NCBI RefSeq assembly: GCF_949987535.1
Contig: NC_080074.1
Coordinates: forward strand, 41,585,641-41,649,640
Length of the DNA stretch: 64,000 bases
Direction of reading: 5' to 3'
Source: Balaenoptera acutorostrata
Taxonomy: Eukaryota > Chordata > Mammalia > Artiodactyla > Balaenopteridae
The notes under the pieces are model-generated. The model did no database searches and was not told the origin of the DNA. It saw only the letters and a program-made list of their open reading frames with translations. The position numbers and the translations under genes were made by a program. Positions 59,526 through 64,000 of this stretch are shown piece by piece (positions within the stretch are counted from its first letter, which is position 1; each line of letters begins with the position of its first letter).

Positions 59526-61219
59526 CACATCTGAACTTTCGAACCACCGATAAGAAAGAACCCTGTGCTCTAAGGTAATATATGAAAGATCACTAGAACA
59601 ATATTGTTTTTCATTAAGCCACATGGTATTCACGGACTACACACAGTGACTGGTTCATCAAAACATAAAAATAAGCACAAAACAGTAATTTTTAAAATGG
59701 ATGTACTTACTATAAATATGATAATACACTGTTTATCAGAGCAGTCTCTCATATTATGTAGGTTTTTATAACTCCTCATCTATATTAAGAGATTTTACAG
59801 AAAATTGTTTTAGAATCAACCATCTTTCCTCCCTTCAGTCTACTTAACTTTAGCCTTGGAGTCACACAAATACGAGTGGAAATCCCTATACAGAATCCCT
59901 CTACAGTCACACCTTTAGTACTCTAGATTCCCAAAGAAAGAGAAAAAAATGCTTAATCATAAAATCACATTTGTTCTACTAACAACACTATTCCCAAGGA
60001 ACCAAGGAGGAATACAAAGAAGCAAATTACACAATATGAGGTAAGAAATTTCTTGGGCATAAATTTTGGTGGAAGTTTTTTACCTCCCAATCTTACTTTT
60101 CTTTTGTAAGATGGTATCATGTGAAGAAGACAGGAATCATTTCCTTTCAAATTTACTAAAAATGGCTTGAGAGAAAATTAGGGATAAATTACCCAAGATG
60201 TATTATAATGAAGTACATTGGAAGAAAGTCTTAAACTAAGGATTTTATATAAAATAACAAACACTGAAGATAGTAGAACACATTCACTAAAATTTTTAAG
60301 GCTGAGATAGATTGAAATACATTTCCTTATATATCCTATGATTGCTAGAAATGAAACTGTACCTTCAGAATTAATATTTAAAGAATTCTTTAAACCAAAT
60401 TCTTCCTTTAGTATATACAGTTTCCCTTCTGTAGGTTGTTCAATGTTATAAAATGATAACTGATAAGCTAATAGCTCCAAAAAAGAGGAAAGTGTTCGGC
60501 CACTTCTGCAAAATATCTTTTGTACCTTAAAACCATATACACTCCTTTAAAAATATTTAAGACATTTTGTAACAACTATACTCACATCAGAGTATGTGAT
60601 AAAAATATGTTGTCCCTATACATAAATTTTGCTGAGACTTCACTAAAAACAGTTACTGCCTAATCCATAAATGAGTCAGAAGCTTAGCCTTCATCCACAT
60701 GTGTTTCTTTTTAGCAGCTGGGTGGCTGAAATATCATCCTGATTACATGTGAGACAGGTTACTGTGATAACTTATCCCATTAGTGAAATATGGCATGTAA
60801 ATCTATTATAACCTCTGTCTTATCTTAAATTTCAACTGACAGTTAATAAGGCCACCTGCATGGTCTGCTTTTGTGGGATCTCAAAACAGTAACTAAAGAG
60901 GGAGATGCCTGGCTAGGATATTACTGCATCAAAGTCTCACGCTCTTTTAGGAATGGAGAACTTCAAGATAAAGAACTCAGGAAACCAGGCTCACATTTCT
61001 CTCACAATGTTACCATAAATTAGATTTTCACACTGCTTTTACTTACATGTAGCCCAAAACACTATGCTGATGCATGGATCTTTTCCATTTACAACTTTCA
61101 GTGTGGAGTAAAATTATACCGCAATGCAGTCAGTGCTCCATTCTAAAAGCCCATTTTAATGCAACCACCTTAAAAAAAACTGGACCCTGAATACCGCTAC
61201 ACAAAACTATTTTTTTAAG

Positions 61220-61346
61220 TTAACTTTTATTTTATATTGGGATATAGTTGACTTCAATGTTGTGTTAGTTTCAGGTGTACAGCAAAGTGATTTAGATATA
61301 CATATATATATCCATTCTCTCTGATTCTTTTCCCATATAGGTTATT
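61220..61346 (-). mobile_element. L1 3'-end insertion with 14-bp target duplication
   Basis: The copy reads TTGGGATATAGTTGACTTCA, TTTCAGGTGTACAGCAAAGT and CTTTTCCCATATAGGTTATT, the reverse complement of an L1 3' end. It is enclosed by the perfect duplication ACTATTTTTTTAAG (61206-61219 and 61347-61360). Confidence 0.9.
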
Positions 61347-61449
61347 ACTATTTTTTTAAGCTAAAAATGTAAACAAACTTTGGCAAAGACTACCCTGATG
61401 AGTGAAAAAATATGGATTATTTAATACTTCTGAAGATTTTAAAAGTAAG

Positions 61450-61757
61450 GGGACACGGGTTCGAGCCCCGGTCCGGGAAGATCCCACATGCCGCGGAGCA
61501 ACTAAGTCCGTGCACCACAACTACTGAGCCTGCGCTCTAGAGGCCACGAGCCACAACTACCGAGCCCGTGTGCCCCAACTACTGAAGCCTGCGTGCCTAG
61601 AGCCCGTGCTCCGCAACAAGAGAAGCCACCGCAATGAGAAGCCCGCGCACCACAACGAAGAATAGCCCCCGTTTGCCACAACTAGAGAAATCCCACGCAC
61701 AGCAATGAAGACCCAATGCAGCCAAAAATAAAATAAATAAATAAGTAAATAAATAAA
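61450..61757 (+). mobile_element. CHR-type SINE, 5'-truncated at the B-box
   Basis: The copy starts at GGGGACACGGGTTCGAGCC, just before the B-box, so the A-box is absent. It runs to an AAATAAATAAATAAGTAAAT tail. A 7-bp direct repeat AAAAGTA (61441-61447 and 61755-61761) may be its target duplication. It is inserted near an L1 3' end. Confidence 0.92.
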
Positions 61758-62734
61758 AGTATTGTAGGAAGCACAAACTGTTAAACTATTTCCTAGTACA
61801 CACATTCATGAAAATGAACTTAATTATTATACTTATAAAATAATTATATAAATGTTTGAAGATCTATAAGAAAGTCCGTTTTAGAGAGTCCTTATAATTG
61901 GGCTCCTCTCAATTTACTGCAAAGCAAATGTAATCATTAATACAGTCAGTTTCATATCATTTAGGGGTAACTGGGGTCTCAAAACATCTCTGATGGTGGA
62001 CTCTGGTCTAGAGTCTGCCCCCACTTGTGAGGAGAGAAAGCTGATTTTATTTACACATCTTTTGAGACTGAGAAGTCAATTAGAAAGGGGTGGGGGCTAT
62101 GAGGGTGGTCAGAAGCAGAAGCACAGGAAATGGAGTGTAAAGAGGCAAATGTTGACAGTGCGCTTTGTAATGAAGAAGGACTCAACCAATGGCAAGACTA
62201 TCTCAGCTGCAGAAACATGCAAGTCCCCCAAATTCAATTCTATGCTCACCCAGTCATCCCCTGATTACAATTTGTCTTTCTCTGTAGACCTGATGACAGG
62301 AAAATATTCAATGGTCATACTGACACAATTATACTGACACAGTTTTTGTGACAGGTGCATTTCTCCATTGTAAGACAATAAGTTGAACCTTTAAGACAGA
62401 TTTTAGTGGAAAACAGATTAATACATAATAATTTCATATGGTATAAAATTGCAGATATAATAATCAACTCTACATTATCAGTGCTCTATTTGAGAAGACA
62501 GTGCCCCAGAAATAGTAAAGATCAAATAGAACCAAACAATTTCTAGTGTTTGGGAGACAACGTTCATGCAATATATAAACAGGATATCAAAATGTCTCAG
62601 TCTCAAAAGATGTGTAAATAAAATCAGCTTTCTGAGACTGACTGGGAGTTTGGGATTGATATGTACACACTGCTATATTTATTTAAAACAGATAACTAAT
62701 AAATTAGAATTGCTTTCTAAAACAAATAAATTGA

Positions 62735-63357
62735 AGTGTGTAGTTGATACACAATAAGTTTCAAGTGTACAACACAGTGATTCATAATTTTTAAAGGTTA
62801 TATTCCAATTATAGTTATTATAAAATACTGGCTATAGTCCCTGTGTTATACAATATATCCTTGTAGCTTATTTATTTTATACATGGTAGCTTGTACCTCT
62901 TAATCCCCTACCCTTATCTTGCCCCTTCACTCTGCCCACTGGTAGCCACTAGTTTGTTCTCTGCATTGTGGATCTGTTTCTTTTTCTTTATATTCACTAG
63001 TTTGTTTTGTTTTTTTAGATTCCACACATAAGTGATATTATGCAGTATTTGTGTTTCTCTGCCTTACTTACTTCACTTAGCATAATACCCTCCAAGTCCA
63101 TCCATGTTGTTGGAAATGGCATTATTTCATTCTTTTTTATGGCTGAGTAATATTCCACTGTGTGTGTGTGGGTACACATATATACACACACAATATCTTC
63201 TTTACCCTTTCATCTGTTGATGGACACTTAGGTTACCTCCATATCTTGGCAATTACAAACAATGCTACTATGAACACTGGGGTGCATGTATCTTTTCGAA
63301 TAAGTGTTTTTGGGTTTTTTTGGATAGATACCCAGGAGTGGAATTGCTGGTTCTATG
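62735..63357 (-). mobile_element. L1 3' fragment, about 620 bp
   Basis: The motifs AACACAGTGATTCATAATTT, CACTTAGCATAATACCCTCC, CATCCATGTTGTTGGAAATG, ATGGCTGAGTAATATTCCAC and GAGTGGAATTGCTGGTTCTA are the usual antisense L1 3' series. A (TG)n/(CA)n patch lies near 63159-63192. Confidence 0.9.
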
Positions 63358-63364
63358 ACCCCCT

Positions 63365-63642
63365 TTGCTCAGTATCATCTGAGTGAGGACTTTCCCAGAA
63401 GCCTGTTGAAATGTGCAGAAATATGGCTCCTACACATCTTATTTCTCCTTTTCTGATTTATGCCTCTCTACCATCAGCTGTCCAATTACTAGTACATACT
63501 TAATTTTTTAATTGTTTGTCTATCACTAAATGTAAGCTTCAAAAGGGCAAGGATTCTTCGATTTTGTCCTCTGCTGTATCTCCAATGCTTAGAAGAGTGC
63601 CTGGAACACACAAAGTGCTGAATAAACATTTGTTGAATATAT
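63365..63642 (+). mobile_element. L2 3' end
   Basis: GGGCAAGGATTCTTCGATTT, CTCTGCTGTATCTCCAATGC, GAAGAGTGCCTGGAACACAC and GTGCTGAATAAACATTTGTT form the canonical L2 3' end. Confidence 0.8.
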
Positions 63643-64000
63643 TAATGGGGGATGGGAGAGATGGGAGAGTGTGTACATCAAAAGATAATGATCAAATTAA
63701 TGAATAAAAATTAGTGGCAGTAGTATTTTATTTAGCTATAAGGGAGTAATTACTAAAGGAAATACCTAAAATAATTAATGGGGTTACCTCTCTGTAGCTA
63801 GACCAGGCTTGGGAAGGTCTGAGCATTGGGCCGTTATTTTTAAATCATAAGGATATTATTACTTTGAATTACATTTATGTATTTAATAGAAGTTAGAAGT
63901 GTAATGGACAGAATTGATCAGAGAAAGTGAGAGAGGAAGGAACAGTGATGAGGGTGACTGGAGGTTTTTTAATGTGGGTCAATATATTTCATTATATATG

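Larger units (their letters stand above)
50021..64000 (-). other. NAV3: NAV3 intron, at least 14 kb, 5' end outside window
   Basis: The acceptor TCCTCATACAG at 50021 closes an intron that extends past the window edge. It contains a 155-bp pyrimidine tract (52561-52715), a MER5-like element (53370-53523), L2 copies (53860-54790, 56160-56470, 58350-58850, 63365-63642), MIR copies (54935-55115, 57117-57290), an LTR-like fragment (58850-59255), L1 3' ends (61220-61346, 62735-63357) and a truncated CHR SINE (61450-61757). I looked for the upstream NAV3 exon ending QDMQS and did not find it. The stretches 50025-51900, 55450-56150, 59560-61200 and 61760-62700 show nothing identifiable. Confidence 0.8.

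Overview
This window is vertebrate nuclear DNA, and the interspersed repeats point to a cetacean. Four copies of the CHR-type tRNA-derived SINE (A-box and B-box tRNA-like head, AATAAATAAATA tail) are typical of whales, dolphins and hippos. They sit among mammal-wide old repeats (MIR, L2, MER5, MER20, MaLR LTR) and L1 3' ends. No Alu, B1 or BovB-type repeat was recognised. Basis: consensus sequences recalled from memory, not a database search.

The whole window appears to be one gene on the minus strand, an internal part of neuron navigator 3 (NAV3), a large microtubule plus-end protein related to worm UNC-53. Reading in transcript order (high to low coordinate), six constitutive coding exons are visible: 50020-49952, 46795-46656, 36445-35419, 20746-20631, 4625-4517 and 3542-3159. 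All have AG/GT splice sites, the phases match at every junction, and they encode a continuous stretch of about 615 residues in the Ser/Pro/Lys-rich middle of NAV3. The exons for the N-terminal calponin-homology domain (above 64000) and for the coiled coils and AAA+ module (below 1) lie outside the window.

The most interesting item is a seventh coding exon at 11252-10736, in the intron between 20631 and 4625. It starts with its own ATG, ends in a consensus donor of the right phase for the 4625-4517 exon, and encodes 172 residues. These resemble, as I recall it, the N-terminus of the paralogue NAV1 (a KQKSLTNLS motif near the start and a LGDLEQ motif just before the splice). It is best read as an alternative first exon giving a short, CH-less, NAV1-like form of NAV3. 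A CCAAT/E-box pair and a TATA-like element lie upstream.

The remaining ~62 kb is intron. It holds SINEs, L1/L2/MIR/L3 fragments, hAT-Charlie DNA transposons, an ancient MaLR-type LTR that split a MIR, a younger solo LTR carrying 95-bp tandem repeats, and many microsatellites and purine/pyrimidine tracts. It also holds two very short retro-insertions with near-ideal target-site duplications. No second gene, RNA gene, CRISPR array or prokaryotic feature is supported. The long 1:1 antisense reading frames at 35.4-36.4 kb are shadows of the large NAV3 exon.
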